From Candidatus Cloacimonetes bacterium 4572_55 (GTDB taxonomy: Bacteria; 4572-55), in assembly GCA_002084765.1 (NCBI GenBank), contig NBMB01000001.1:1-64000 (forward strand): a DNA stretch of 64,000 nucleotides, read 5' to 3'. The notes under the pieces were generated by a model. That model was not told the DNA's origin. It searched no databases and saw only the letters and a list, made by a program, of their open reading frames with translations. Positions 46,089 through 58,600 of this stretch are shown here, piece after piece. The position numbers and the translations under genes are program-made. The stretch's first letter is position 1, and the number at the start of each line of letters is the position of its first letter.

Positions 46089-47618
46089 TTATTGATTTTT
46101 CGATCCCAATATGTCCATGAAGTTTTGATCGGATGTTTTCTGCACCTCGGCATGGATCGAATTGCCGTGAGCGTCGATCGTCACCACTGCTGGAAAGTTT
46201 TCCACTCTCAGCTCCCAGACCGCTTCGGGACTTCCGAATTGCTTCAGATAGACGTTATCCACAGCTATGATGCACTTTGCATAAAATTGCGCTGCGCCGC
46301 CGATAGCATGGAGATAGACCGCGCCATGTTCTTGACAGGCTTTTCGGGTTTTATCGCCCATTCCGCCCTTGCCGATCACAGCTTTGAGACCAAATTTTTT
46401 GATCAATTCCCCTTGATACGGCTCCTCCCGAATCGACGTGGTGGGACCTGCCGCCATGACCTGGTACGCGCCGTCATTTTCCACGACCACGGGACCGCAA
46501 TGGTAGATCACGCCATCCTTTATCACGTCCAACTCGCCGCCCTCGAACAAATATTTATGCACAGCGTCTCGACCCGTGAACATTTTTCCGTTTAACATGA
46601 CCCTGTCGCCCACTTTTAAACCGCGCACATCGGATTCCGACAAAGGCATCTGCAATACTTTGGACTCTTCTGGATCAAATTGCATCTCCTCCGGAGCCTC
46701 AAATGTTCGGTCGAATTCATCTGGTTTCTGATAAAGCCAGCGCGCCACATTGCCTTCCGAGTCCAGTTGAACGCCTCGTCTGCGAAATGCCCAGCACATA
46801 TACGCAACGCTGACATAAAAGGAAGCCGGCACTCGATTTTTCGACCCGATTTTGCATCCTCCAAGAGTGAATTTTCCGCCAAATCCCATGGGACCAATGC
46901 CCAGTTTATTGGCGTCTGTCATAATCTGTCCTTCCAATTTCTCCAATGCCGGGATCGGATTGACATCGTCGAGCGGGCGCAGCAGTTGGCGTTTTGCCCA
47001 GGCCAACCCAGAGGCTCGATCTCCGCCCACGCAGACGCCTAAAAATCCTGGACCGCATCCCTTGCCTTGAGCCTGATGCACCGCGTCCATGATACACGCG
47101 TACACGCCTTCAAGATCGCGCCCCTGTTTCTTTCCGCCAATCACAGCGGGCAACGGATATTGCGCGCCCACATTCTCGCAACCGCCACCTTTTAGCACCA
47201 GGCGGACTGTTACCTCGTCGCCGTCACATTGCGAGAAATAGAAAGATGGACTGCCGGGACCCAAGTTGTTTCCGCTATTTTCGCCTGTCAAACTATCGAC
47301 AGAATTCTGGCGCAGATAGCCCTTTTCTGTAGCGAGAACAGCCGCGTCTTTCAGCAATTCTTTGATCTCGTTTTGGTTGACACAGACCGGCGTTTCCACA
47401 TAAAAAGAGATGGTTCCAGTGTCCTGACAGATAGGCAGAGATCGCTCTTTTGCCAGCCCGATATTCTGACAAACCATCTGCATAGCAAACTCGGCTCTGG
47501 ACCCTTTTTCTTCTGCAGCCTTCCGTTTATTTATGACCAATTCTGCGTCATGAGGAAGATAAGCCGATGTCCGGCGAATCAACTCAAGTATATTCTCGGT
47601 AAAAAGTTTTTTGTTCAT
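46089..47618 (-). CDS. Class I fumarate hydratase, fused alpha/beta
   Basis: A 509-residue [4Fe-4S] hydro-lyase interconverting fumarate and malate. The cluster cysteines lie in PICQDTG, KGGGCEN and FLGVCVGGD. The alpha-like (Fumerase, ~1-285) and beta-like (Fumerase_C, ~310-505; AGPTTSIREEPYQ, GKGGMGDKT, AVDNVYLKQFGSPEAVW) parts are one chain, as in FumA. The class is oxygen-labile and typical of anaerobes. ATG at 47618 has GGGGGTAT upstream. Confidence 0.97.
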   Translation of the reverse strand: MNKKLFTENILELIRRTSAYLPHDAELVINKRKAAEEKGSRAEFAMQMVCQNIGLAKERSLPICQDTGTISFYVETPVCVNQNEIKELLKDAAVLATEKGYLRQNSVDSLTGENSGNNLGPGSPSFYFSQCDGDEVTVRLVLKGGGCENVGAQYPLPAVIGGKKQGRDLEGVYACIMDAVHQAQGKGCGPGFLGVCVGGDRASGLAWAKRQLLRPLDDVNPIPALEKLEGQIMTDANKLGIGPMGFGGKFTLGGCKIGSKNRVPASFYVSVAYMCWAFRRRGVQLDSEGNVARWLYQKPDEFDRTFEAPEEMQFDPEESKVLQMPLSESDVRGLKVGDRVMLNGKMFTGRDAVHKYLFEGGELDVIKDGVIYHCGPVVVENDGAYQVMAAGPTTSIREEPYQGELIKKFGLKAVIGKGGMGDKTRKACQEHGAVYLHAIGGAAQFYAKCIIAVDNVYLKQFGSPEAVWELRVENFPAVVTIDAHGNSIHAEVQKTSDQNFMDILGSKNQ

Positions 47619-47667
47619 ATTTGGATATACCCCCTTCGATTATAGAGAACAGTAAATAATTAACGAA

Positions 47668-50379
47668 CTAAAACCGGTATTCATACGTCAAGCGAACAAA
47701 ACGCTCGGCGGATTTCCCCGATCTTTTGACACTATTAATATCGAAAAAAATCAAGTGATCAACGAAGACGTCGTACGCCACGCTCAGATTGATCCGATGC
47801 GCGCCGTGATCGATATCGCTGAGACCACCGACTGTATAGAGATCGTCATAAAGGTTGTTGGTTCCCTGATCCGCAATCGCAATATCCGCCCGTTGCCCGC
47901 TGTTGTTAGAATAGCGATATTCTCCGTACGTCCGCAATTTTCGATCAAGAAAGGAATACGCGGCTTTCATACCGACCGACGTAAATTTGATCTCCGAATG
48001 ACCGTCGATAGATTCGGTCGCGTAATTGGTTGTCTTCAACGTAGTGCGCAAAGGGGTTCCGGGAAATCGGCTCGACAGGATGAAGGAAAGCGAACGATTT
48101 TTTGAATCGCCGTAACGAAACGTCTCGTCGTTCCGGTTAAAATTGGAAAAACTGAGAGCGAGCGTATGGATCGCTTGTCGGAAATCGACGTCTTTTTTGA
48201 GCGTCAACGCAACCTGGTTGGAGGTCTCGTCTTTGGGCGCAATAAAAACCGGATCCCCTGCGCTGTCTGTTGTCTGATTCACCACAGATTGATCCCATTG
48301 CGACTCGGGAAGTTCTGGGTTATTCCGAGAAATGCCGTTTTCCTGTCGATAGCGGCTCAGGCTCAAACCCATTATCGGCAGGGATTTTGGCGGATAGTAG
48401 GAGATGTTGACCCGATAGGAGGTCGTTTTTGTGACAGCGTCCTGATTGCCTAAGACGTTATTCTCATATTTCTCAATACCCACGCCCAAATAGACTCGGT
48501 TATCCAGCAATCGGACGCGATCCGACAGAACAAATCCTTTGATATCGCGGCGCACGTTGTTATTTGCCAGAGTCTTGAACTGGGGTCCCAACCATTGATA
48601 TTTCAATGTGAGATAATTTCGGAAATAATTTGCGACGAGCGTCGCTTTATAGGCGAAAATCCCTTTTGGAACAAAGCGATCCGCCAGACTTCCGGAGTCG
48701 TTGAACTTGAAAGGAATCGCGTTCAGATATTCGTTTACCACAATCCAGCTTTCGTAGTCTTTGATATCGTCTGCGACATAGCTCTCAAGATTGAATCCCA
48801 GTTCATCGGCTCGGACGCTGTCGATAATCCCGCGGCTGATATCGTTATTTAGCAAACTTGCCGCGGCAACCGCGCTCAGGATAATCCGCCGTTGATCCAG
48901 AGCGACTTTCAGATCCAGGGACGCGGCAATATTGTCTTTTGGATGCGGATTGGTACCCAGAAATTCCGCGACTTCGCCAGTTCTCTGCAGATCAATCGAA
49001 TCGACGTTATCCTTGATCTTCATCATGTTCAGACCCATTTGAAAGCGTGGGCTCGACCCGAAACTGAGTCGCGCAGCCCAAAGCCGACGTTGAAAAGCGC
49101 CCCTGCCGTTCTCTTGAAAACGAAACGCGTTTGTTGTATCGGTCACAGACGTGTCCGCGATCCAAAACGTATCCACTGCTGTGAACGCGTCGGTATAGAA
49201 ATTTTCGATAGATCGGCTGAGTTCCCCGTGAATCAGGTCAAGGCTGACAAAACCGATGGAAACGCCGGCATGAACGCCCCGCACCCGTCTTCCCCAAACC
49301 ATCAACTCGTTGAGCCTGGGATAAACGTCGCCCACAGCGAGATGCGCCTGGCGGTTATAGTCCAGGCGAAAACTGTATCGGTTCCGGCGCTGCATCCGTT
49401 TTTCCTGTTCGGATGTGATCAGAATATTGCCGCTATAGCGAAATTTTCCATATTCACCCCGTGATTTCCACTCGACAGAACTGACATTCAAGGTGTGATC
49501 CGAGACTTTTTGATGTCGATACTGAGTCCGAATTTGACCCGAAATCGATGCCTTTTTGGCGGGATTTTCTCCGAAAACATCTGATTTTTGCGTTTTGATT
49601 TTAGACAGATCCGCCGCGATAAACTTTTGCTCTGCAATCTTTTGTCGACCCTCGCCCATTCCCAGCCAAATTGTCATACGACGGTCGCCTTCATCGATTT
49701 TATCTGCGGAGTACAGGATCAGATAATCGCTGATATCAGCCTGTTCCGTGACGTCGTTTCCATCCAGCTTCAGCCGGATGTCGGAGAGCTCAATATCTCC
49801 ATCGCTGGCGAACGATGCGCAGAACAAAAAATCCGTCCGCGCAACGGTCAGATCCGGATCCGGGCTGAGAATCGTCACGTCGATCGTTTGACCCGATTTC
49901 GATCTGGAAGTCGCGGTTTGCCGACTCGAGCTATTCTGGGCGATCGTTCTTCTCTGCGACGAATCCACCACATCGACTATAATCGGATACTCAGCGGGAT
50001 CGACCTCTGGTATGGTGATGACGTGTCCGTCGCTCAACGTTGCCGAGATGAAATATTCGATCTGACCTAAAGCCAGTTCGTCCGATGAAATTTCGGTCGA
50101 ATATTCGCTTGACGTGGACGGGGGAATGGGGCGGTTTTCAAAACCAGTATGATCCCCAGATTTGAAATGGAGGAGCATCTCGTCGATTTCATAGCTGTAA
50201 GTCGCTGAGACATGAATCTCCAGCGGCTGACCATACTCCACCCGATTCCGTGTCTGGTGAAGCAACTCAATTTGTTTTCCCGGACGGGTTAATATTTTAA
50301 TCTTACCTTGACTGTGGACAACGTCCCCAGATAGAAATATGACCCATATTATCCCGATTGCTAAACTTTTTATACGCAT
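47668..50379 (-). CDS. Large outer-membrane beta-barrel protein with N-terminal Ig-like domains
   Basis: A 903-residue protein I do not recognise by family. It has a signal peptide (IKSLAIGIIWVIFLSG), two Ig-like segments (~25-245) and a long amphipathic-strand region to the end, finishing in aromatic FVRLTYEYRF, as outer-membrane barrels do. The ribosome site is GAAGG. It is the third gene of an operon with the FecR and Ig-like genes upstream. The protein may be an exporter or surface receptor. Confidence 0.75.
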   Translation of the reverse strand: MRIKSLAIGIIWVIFLSGDVVHSQGKIKILTRPGKQIELLHQTRNRVEYGQPLEIHVSATYSYEIDEMLLHFKSGDHTGFENRPIPPSTSSEYSTEISSDELALGQIEYFISATLSDGHVITIPEVDPAEYPIIVDVVDSSQRRTIAQNSSSRQTATSRSKSGQTIDVTILSPDPDLTVARTDFLFCASFASDGDIELSDIRLKLDGNDVTEQADISDYLILYSADKIDEGDRRMTIWLGMGEGRQKIAEQKFIAADLSKIKTQKSDVFGENPAKKASISGQIRTQYRHQKVSDHTLNVSSVEWKSRGEYGKFRYSGNILITSEQEKRMQRRNRYSFRLDYNRQAHLAVGDVYPRLNELMVWGRRVRGVHAGVSIGFVSLDLIHGELSRSIENFYTDAFTAVDTFWIADTSVTDTTNAFRFQENGRGAFQRRLWAARLSFGSSPRFQMGLNMMKIKDNVDSIDLQRTGEVAEFLGTNPHPKDNIAASLDLKVALDQRRIILSAVAAASLLNNDISRGIIDSVRADELGFNLESYVADDIKDYESWIVVNEYLNAIPFKFNDSGSLADRFVPKGIFAYKATLVANYFRNYLTLKYQWLGPQFKTLANNNVRRDIKGFVLSDRVRLLDNRVYLGVGIEKYENNVLGNQDAVTKTTSYRVNISYYPPKSLPIMGLSLSRYRQENGISRNNPELPESQWDQSVVNQTTDSAGDPVFIAPKDETSNQVALTLKKDVDFRQAIHTLALSFSNFNRNDETFRYGDSKNRSLSFILSSRFPGTPLRTTLKTTNYATESIDGHSEIKFTSVGMKAAYSFLDRKLRTYGEYRYSNNSGQRADIAIADQGTNNLYDDLYTVGGLSDIDHGAHRINLSVAYDVFVDHLIFFDINSVKRSGKSAERFVRLTYEYRF

Positions 50380-50413
50380 TTAATTACCTTCGGCGGAACC
50401 CATAAGGGTTTGA

Positions 50414-51145
50414 TTATTCTTGATAGGCTTCAATCACGACTATTTTCAATTCTCCGTTGGGACCGCGAAACGTCATTCGGATCGTCTTGGAGTCACCATT
50501 CTCGATAGTCGAGTAGCTATTCTCAAGCTGTTGCGCTTGACCGTCGGAGATAGCTGTTAACGTGATATGTCCTTCTGAGTCGATATGCGCGCGGTGATTT
50601 TGGGACGCGGTTTTATTCTCATTATCGGAATCGATCTCGATTTCCCCCTCGGTCACGATAAAGTCGGTCTGACCATCCTGCGATACAGCGGTCTCGAAAC
50701 GGGTGCCTTTTATCGCGGCAACAGCACTCGGCGTTTCCACCGTCAGACTGCCTTTTGGCTTGTCCACGCTGATCAACATCTCGCCGATCTCCACGCCGAT
50801 CCGCTTGATAATCGTGGATTTCTCACGATCGCCTTGAATATGCAGTTCCGAATCCGGTTTCATCTTAATTTGGCTTTTGTCGTCCGTAAACATGATCACC
50901 ACAAAGCCATCTTTTTTGGTCTGCAGTTTATCGCCGCTATTGAGACGGACGCCCCGTTTCACCTGCTTTTCCCATTTTTCTGACCCATCCCTCTTGATCT
51001 CTACAGAGCCTTTGATCCGAAATATCAGCGCGATATCCTGGCTCTTTTTCGATGATTTTTCATCCTCCTCAGAGCGAGCGGTCAGAGGGAAAAGCAAAAT
51101 CAGGGTCAGCCCGACTATCCATAAACGCATGTCATGTATTCTCAT
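50414..51145 (-). CDS. Secreted FecR-domain protein
   Basis: A 243-residue protein with a cleavable-looking signal peptide (LWIVGLTLILLFPLTARS), then a FecR domain (~50-165: GVRLNSGDKLQTKKDGFVVIMFTDD ... VETPSAVAAIKGTRFETAV). Unlike true FecR anti-sigma proteins it has no N-terminal cytoplasmic segment and no sigma factor adjoins, so a periplasmic role is more likely. ATG at 51145 has AAAGGAGAT upstream. It lies 34 bp before the barrel gene. Confidence 0.9.
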   Translation of the reverse strand: MRIHDMRLWIVGLTLILLFPLTARSEEDEKSSKKSQDIALIFRIKGSVEIKRDGSEKWEKQVKRGVRLNSGDKLQTKKDGFVVIMFTDDKSQIKMKPDSELHIQGDREKSTIIKRIGVEIGEMLISVDKPKGSLTVETPSAVAAIKGTRFETAVSQDGQTDFIVTEGEIEIDSDNENKTASQNHRAHIDSEGHITLTAISDGQAQQLENSYSTIENGDSKTIRMTFRGPNGELKIVVIEAYQE

Positions 51146-51199
51146 GTGGATCTCCTTTAAAATTTGGGCAGTGATGAGTTCATCACTACAAGTGCCTTG

Positions 51200-52363
51200 T
51201 TACGGGGCTAAGGTGGATTGGATAATGGCCAGTTTTCCTTGCGCGATCTGGCTGCACAGCTCCAGCGTTTCCTGCGGAAGCGCGCGGCTGGAAATTGATT
51301 GACCATTTTCTTCCCCAGATTCCAGAGAGTGGAGGTTATAGCCCTGCAAGCCGAAACGCTCGACAAAATCCGGTCCCAATATTTGAATGAGGCAGTCGTG
51401 AATCTCAAAATCCTCGGGTTGTTCCTCCATAGAAATATCTTCGGAAATGGTGAATTCCCATATCTCGCCAGGCACAAACTCGATTCCGCCATGGGGAGAA
51501 ATTGATTCGCCAAATATTTGCCAGCAATAGGTTTGACCCGGAATAAGAGGTTCCGCGCCGGAAGCGGGATAGGAAAATGAGGACTCGGATATGGACAGGT
51601 CGATCATCTCGTCGCTATGCGTTTCGCTGTCTGGGGGCGTGAGCAGGGCGTTGGCGATAACAGCTTCGATTTCTTCGCCGTGAGATGAGACCAGGATCAA
51701 GCGATATGAGCTTGCGTTGCCGTCCCAGTTGAAAAAGGGGCGAATCGTCTCGATCATGGCTCCGCTACCAAGCGCGTCGCCAGGGGATACCAGAGTAAAG
51801 TCGATCGGATTGGAGAGTGCTGTGCCGCCGATCTGCACCGAAGTTTCACCCAACAGATCGTTTGATTCCTGGCAGTAATAGGTGGAAATGTGAACCGTGT
51901 ATATGTCAGTTGGCAGGGTGGGGTCGCCCTCAGAATCCGAGATCAGGCTCTCGCCAAAATCCGTCAGATCGATAGACGCGGTAAAGTTTGGCAGCCCTTG
52001 GACATTGCCCGATGCAATGTCGTTATTGTCCGCTATGAACTGAGTCAGCCCCTCTGGAATGGAAAACGGACTCGTTGTAACTGCGATCAACTCTTCCCCT
52101 TTGCTGTTTGTCACCGAGATCGCCAGACAGACGCCGGAAAGCTCCCGAGTCGATTGGCGGATCGCTATCAGGTCGAACAGGTGAGGACCGCTGCCATCCC
52201 GGTGCATACCGAGATGCGCAATGCTCAGAGTCTGGGCGTGCTGCAGCAACGGATCCAACATGATAACAATGTCAATGTGATCGTCTAACTGGGCTGAGAG
52301 TCCCGAGGGTAAAAACAGCGTGAGAATCAGCGCAAACATATTTTTTTTTATACGATATATCAT
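51200..52363 (-). CDS. Secreted Ig-like protein of unknown function
   Basis: A 387-residue exported protein. The signal peptide is MIYRIKKNMFALILTLFLPSG, and Ig-like strands dominate (~110-320), including an Fn3-like segment (RPFFNWDGNASSYRLILVSS ... PGQTYCWQIFGE). The last 50 residues are helical. The chosen ATG (52363) has AAGGAG seven bases upstream; a longer start at 52474 is not supported. It heads the operon with the FecR and barrel genes and faces the giant Fn3 gene across a divergent promoter region. Confidence 0.8.
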   Translation of the reverse strand: MIYRIKKNMFALILTLFLPSGLSAQLDDHIDIVIMLDPLLQHAQTLSIAHLGMHRDGSGPHLFDLIAIRQSTRELSGVCLAISVTNSKGEELIAVTTSPFSIPEGLTQFIADNNDIASGNVQGLPNFTASIDLTDFGESLISDSEGDPTLPTDIYTVHISTYYCQESNDLLGETSVQIGGTALSNPIDFTLVSPGDALGSGAMIETIRPFFNWDGNASSYRLILVSSHGEEIEAVIANALLTPPDSETHSDEMIDLSISESSFSYPASGAEPLIPGQTYCWQIFGESISPHGGIEFVPGEIWEFTISEDISMEEQPEDFEIHDCLIQILGPDFVERFGLQGYNLHSLESGEENGQSISSRALPQETLELCSQIAQGKLAIIQSTLAP

Positions 52364-52699
52364 TCGATTTCTCCTTTTATGACGATGCTTACCGAGAATG
52401 AATGCGAATGCAAGCGAATTGCCGACTGCAACCTGCCAACTATCGAATTTAATATATCTCAGACGATCCGTCAAGATGAAAAGCGCGTGGATATGGCGAT
52501 TAGTTTAAAGCCGCGTGCAATCTGCGGAACAATGCTTGCGATTTTATTTTTGACGCTGTATATTACTTGTCCCCCGCGTAGGCAGAAGATACAATTTTAA
52601 AATTAGAAAAAGAAAAGCGTTTTTTTGGGCTACGAAATATCGAAATTTAGAGAATGGTAGGGTATTACCAAATAAATAATGAAAAGAGGAGAATTTTCT
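52364..52699. other. Divergent control region between the surface operon and the giant Fn3 gene
   Basis: About 336 bp without a supported gene. It should hold promoters for both directions. One candidate for the plus strand is listed separately. A short open frame at 52379-52600 has no ribosome site and looks fortuitous. Confidence 0.5.
52536..52564 (+). promoter_or_regulatory. Candidate sigma70-type promoter for the giant Fn3 gene
   Basis: TTGCGA and TATATT are separated by 17 bases, 136 bp ahead of the chosen start codon. Many such matches arise by chance in AT-rich DNA, so support is limited. Confidence 0.35.
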
Positions 52700-55600
52700 A
52701 TGATAAAATTAAGATTATCTCAGAAATTAAACGGAGTGCTTCAGTTCATTATATTCGGGCTGACCCTTGTCCTCTCGCTGAGCTTTGGATCATGCGAGAA
52801 AGAGCATGACACGCTGGTTCCCCCAATTTTCGAGGAGCCTCCGATACCGATCATCAACTCGGTGCAAACTGGGGATCAGACCGCGACTCTCTCTTGGATC
52901 ATAGAAGATGGAAGCGATCAGGATGTGGTCGATTTCCGCGTGTACCGTCGGGAAGCTGATAGCTCTGCGTTCCTTCTGCGCGTATCCACAGCGGAGCAGA
53001 CCTACACAGACGCCCGTCTGATAAATGGTCAGCTCTATTTCTACGCGGTCGCCTCGGTGACTGGCGACGATCTGGAGGGGCGCAAATCCGAGTCGGTCGC
53101 GGTGACTGCCCATGTATTCGGGTTTGTCATCAACCAGAACAGCGAATATACCAACGACCGAATGGTCACTCTCCAATTTTCTACCACGCTTGACGAAGGA
53201 AGCGGCTGGGTCAGCCTGAGCAACGAGCCGACTTTTGCCCAAAATCTGTGGCAGCCCTATCAACTGAGTCTCTCCTGGCAGCTCAGCGACGATGACGGAC
53301 CAAAATCGGTGTTCGCCCGTTTTCGGGACGCACAAGGCAATGGGTCCGACACAGTCGTAAGAACGATTATTCTTGACCGGTTCTCTGATATTCTGACCAT
53401 CGAATTCAGCCCTGTGGGAGTCCCTTTTTTTTCCGGCGATACGATCCATTTTCAGATGGAAACCGGCGAGAGTGGGGGAGAGGCGGCAGTTTCGGTCGGG
53501 TCAGTCATCGTGGATCTGATACTGTATGATAACGGCAATCACGGGGACAGATTGTCGGAAGACGGTATCTACGAATTGGACTATATCGTGTTGGAGGGGA
53601 TCGAGATAGAAAACGGCATAGTCGTCGGAAGTTTTATAGACCTGGCTGGGAATAGTGCCAATCCCCGCACCGCTCCAGGATCGATCACAATCCATCGTCC
53701 GCCCCAACCTGTGACGCTGATCCAGCCCATCCCGATCGAAGACCCCCGCACTTCGCTGAGGCTGATCTGGACGCCCAATACTGACGAAGATTTCCACGCG
53801 TATCAAGTGTATCGTCGCGCAGTCGATCCGTCAGGTTCACCCAGTTCATACAAATTGCACGCGCGTCAGATTGCCAAAGTGCTTCTTGAAAATCGCGGCT
53901 CTCCATCATCCGACAGCCTGTTCGAGATGATCGCAATCGTGAGGGAACAGAGCCAACTTCTGTATGACGACGCCTCTCTGTCCGAGAATTCTACCTATCA
54001 ATATCGGGTGGATGTGGTGGATATGACCGCTCTCTCGGCAGAAAGCAATATCGTGACCGGACAGACTCAAGCCGATCTTGCCCCCACGCCGACGCAGATC
54101 ATTGTGGTTCCTGAGCCAAATACCGACAATCAATTAAATATCAGTTGGATTCCCAATTCGGATTCGGATTTCTATGCGTATCAACTTTTCCGATCCGATT
54201 ATGCCGATATGCAAGACTCTGCGCGGGTTGTCGAGCTGTTTGACGCAAGCGTCATCCAGGCGGTTGATGTGGGATTGCAGAGCGGCTCTCTCTATTACTA
54301 TCGCATGCGCACAACCGACACAGCCAATCTCTCTTCTGTCGGCGATATCGCGTCCGCAACCACGTATCCGAATCTGCCGCCTGACAGCGTGTGGATCGAG
54401 ACGGTAAATACGGTGAGCGAAAGTCAACTGGAGATTATCTGGACGCCAAATCAAAATAGCGACTTCCAGCGGTACAATATCTATCGGGACTTCACCGATG
54501 AGATTAATGAGGAGACGTCTGATTTCGTTACCTTTATCACCAATATCGAGACAACCCAATACACAAATTTTAATCTCCAACCGAATGTGGAATATTTTTA
54601 TCGGATTTATGTGCGGGACAGTGCTGGGCTGACCAAAGGGAGCAATGTCAAAAGCGGCGTCACGCTTCCCGTCTCGGGTCCTCATCCCGTGGAGTTGACC
54701 GATGTGCTGCCGGTTTATAACAGCTATAGCAGTTTACAACTAATCTGGACGCCGAATACCGAGGCGGATTTCTCCTCGTATCGAATTTATCGCTCATTAG
54801 AATTGGATTTCGCGGATAGCGCGTTTGTGGATGAGGTGACAAACGCATTGGTAGCCATCTATGTCGATGGCGTCGGTGAGGAGACTGAACCTTTGCTGCC
54901 TGCGACGACCTATTATTACAGGGTGATCGTGCGTAATGACGCGGGTCTGGCAGCCGGGAGCAACATCAGGAGCGGAACCACCAATCCCGATCTCCCCCCA
55001 TTGCCCTCTGTGGTGACTGTCCTGCCGGTATCTGACACTGACGACCAATTGCAGATCTCCTGGACAGCGAACAATGATCCGGATTTTTCTGCGTATCAAC
55101 TGTATCGTTCCAACCACGCGGATTTTTCTGACTCGCTCCAGTTGACGCTCGACGACCCCGCGGAAAACTTCTATATTAATAGGGGATTAGACTCTGGGAC
55201 CGCGTATTACTATCGATTGCGAACTCTTGATATGGGTCAAAACGATTCCTGGAGCCAGATCGCGTCCGGTATGACCCATCCCAACCTTCCGCCGCAACCG
55301 GTCACGATCCTGTGGGTGCAACCTCCTGGCGATAATATTTTCGACGCGCTGGATTTTGAGTGGACGCCCAGCAGTGATATCGACTTTGATCGGTATGAAA
55401 TTTATCGTGGTGATCATGCAGATTTTTCCGATTCGACATACCTGACCGGCATTGGGGATCAGGCAGAAGTGACATACTCGGATCATGGGCTTTTTCCGAA
55501 CCGATACTATTACTATCGGGTGACGACCATCGACGATCATGGCGCGGCAAGCCATAGCAATATTCGCTCAGGGATAACGGGCGTTGACGATCCGCCTACG

Positions 55601-58600
55601 CAGGTGGAACTGCTGGTCGTGACTCCTGTTACGGACAATCCAGAACAACTTCATTTGACATGGCAGGCAAATACGGACCCAGATTTCAGTCTCTATCACA
55701 TTGTGCGTTCTCTGCATGAAAATATGGCGGACTCGACATCTGTGGATTTTATCTTGACTCAATCCACGTTTCAATACACGGACAGCGTTCCTGATCTTAT
55801 GGAAAGTACGGTGTATTATTACCGCGTGGATGTGCGTGACCAGGGGGGTCAGACCACAGCCGGAACTGTCGCGTCTGGGATGACTGGATTGAATCAGCCT
55901 CCGGACCCAGTGACGCTTTCCGACCCTCTCAATGTCATGTCTACCCAGGCTGATCTCAATTGGGGAGTGAGTTATGCGACGGATTTTTATTATTATAATC
56001 TCTATCGAGACACGACCGAAACCGTGGATCTGCAATCGAATCGAATCGCCCAGTTGATTGGGGATCCGCTTGCCACCAGTTACCTGGATCTGGGGCTGGC
56101 TGAGAACACCCAATATTTTTACCGAGTCTATGTGTTTGATACTCGCGGTGCTTCCAGTGGCAGCAATGTGGTCACGACTGTGACGGAGGACGGTATGCCG
56201 ACTCCAGTCGCCCTATTGGAGGTCGAGCCGCTACCAAATACGAGCGACCAGTTGGAACTGCTCTGGCGTCCCAATACAGACGCGGATTTTCTGATCTATC
56301 AAATCCGCCGTGCGCGTGATGTGCAAATGGTTCAGGATTCGGTCACAGTCGCGCTTATCAACACCCAGAGCGTCAACAACTATCTCGACATTGGGCTATC
56401 TCCCAACACGATTTATTTCTACCGCGTTGATGTGCATGACCTGGGCGGTCATATATCGCAAAGCAATGTGTTGAGCGACACGACTGGTTTCAATCTTCCG
56501 CCTACGCCGGTGTATATTGAAGAGCCGTTTGACCTCTCTTCGCAATCCATTAGCCTGCGTTGGTCCCCCAATAGCGACGCGGATTTTCTCCGTTATATTG
56601 TCTATCGCGATCTGGATTCCACAGTCAACGATACGGTCTCGATGCCTGTCGGATTCTATGAGGAACGATTGGAAGTCTCGCATACCGACGAGGGTCTGGC
56701 GCAGAATACCACATATTTTTATCGGGTATATGTCGAGGATCAACAGGGCGTTATCTACGGGAGCAATATCGTATCCGCCACCACGTTGAACGACCCGCCA
56801 GTACCAGTCGTTCTCAACGACCCCACATCGATCAGCCACAATGGTATGACGCTCACATGGGGTCTGAGCCAGGACCCAGATTTCGAGTCCTACCGCCTCT
56901 ATCGCTCCCTGATAGCAGGCGTGGATACAACGGATCATCTCAGATTTTCTACAACGACTCAGCACCGTAATTTCTTTGACGACAGCGATTTAAGAGACAA
57001 TACGCTCTATCATTATCGGATATATCTCTATGACCAAACCGGCGAGTCCGCGCGCAGCAACGAGGTGCAAGATCAGACTCTGAACCACAATCCGCCGTCT
57101 GTCACGCTGGAATCGGTCACAGCGATCTCCTCCACGGAAATCGACCTGGAATGGACTCTCAGCTCCGCGCATGATTTTGACGAATATCAAATTTTCCGAG
57201 ACAGCCAACCGAGCGTCACGCTGGAATCCACGCCTGTCGCCACGATCTCCGACATAAATTTTATCAGCTATCGCGACACGGACTTGATCGAAAATAGTCT
57301 CTATTATTACCGAATTTTTGTTCGAGACAGCGGCGGGCTTTTCACCGGAAGCAATGTTCTCAGCGACGTCACCGGGAACGATCCGCCGGAGCCGGTTGTT
57401 CTGAGCGGCTCCGCGCAGGAGAATATGACGGTCCTGCTGGGCTGGACTCAAAGCACTGATCCGGATTTTGCCTACTATCGCGTATTCAACAGCGATACCC
57501 CTGGAATTTTGCCCATCGGCGCGGCGGTGATCACCATTCCGACCGCGTCGGCAATCAGCTATATTGACAGAAACGTGCTTCCGGGTCAGACCCTCTATTA
57601 CCGCATCTTCGTGGCGGACAGCAGCGGCGCGGTCGCTGGCGGAAATGAGATCGTTGTGTCGATTCCAGCTCAGACGTCGAGCGTGGCACTGTCCGGCCCC
57701 TTTAATGTTTCCCAAACATCGGCTGGGTTTAGTTGGACCGTCAATAACGATTATGATTTCGACCATTACGAGTTGCACCGGGACCAGTCCGCAGGCGTGA
57801 ACCAGGATTCGCCTCTGGTCGCGCAATTCGACGATCCCAGTCAGGTCAATTATACGGATAGCGGTCTGACCGCGGGCAACAGCTATTATTATCGGCTCTA
57901 CTGTGTGGGAGACCAGGGCAGTGTGGGACCCAGCAACTCGATCTCGGTGACAACGCCGACGTCTGGAGAGGACCCTGGCGGAGATGAGATTCCCACTCCA
58001 GTGACGATCCTATCGATTAACGTGCCGGAATCCTCGTCGGATCAGCTCCAGCTTTTCTGGCTGACAAATTATGACGAAAATTTTTCAGCGTATCACATCA
58101 TGCGAGCAGAAAATCCGAGCATGACCGAGGAGTTGTCCATTGTGACGATCATCAGCGATCGAGGAACCTCTCAATATATCGACACAGGTCTGGAGCCGGA
58201 AACTGGGTATTATTATCGGATCGATCTCTACCATACGAACGGGCTGTCCGCTATTGGAAACGTCGTGGGCAATACCACTGGCATGGAAAACGTCCCGGAA
58301 CCGGTCACGCTCTCTGATCCCTTCAACGTCAACTCCCAATCCGCTACCCTGAATTGGACTGTAGACAACGATTCTGGCTTTAACCGATACGCGCTGCATC
58401 GGGACGACCAATCAGACGTCACTCTCAATTCTTTGCAAATCGCACTGTTCACCGACCCATTGCAGACAACCTATACGGATCAGCCTTTGGAGCAGAGCAG
58501 AGTCTATTATTACCGAGTTTTTGTGGTTCACAACTCCGGCGCGTATAGCGGCAGCAATGTGGTCTCAGCGGAGACAAGCGACGCGTCTCCGGGCATTATC

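Noticed and set aside
50414-51145. FecR-type anti-sigma regulator of a sigma-FecI pair
   Set aside because: The protein has a signal peptide instead of a cytoplasmic N-domain, and no sigma gene adjoins.
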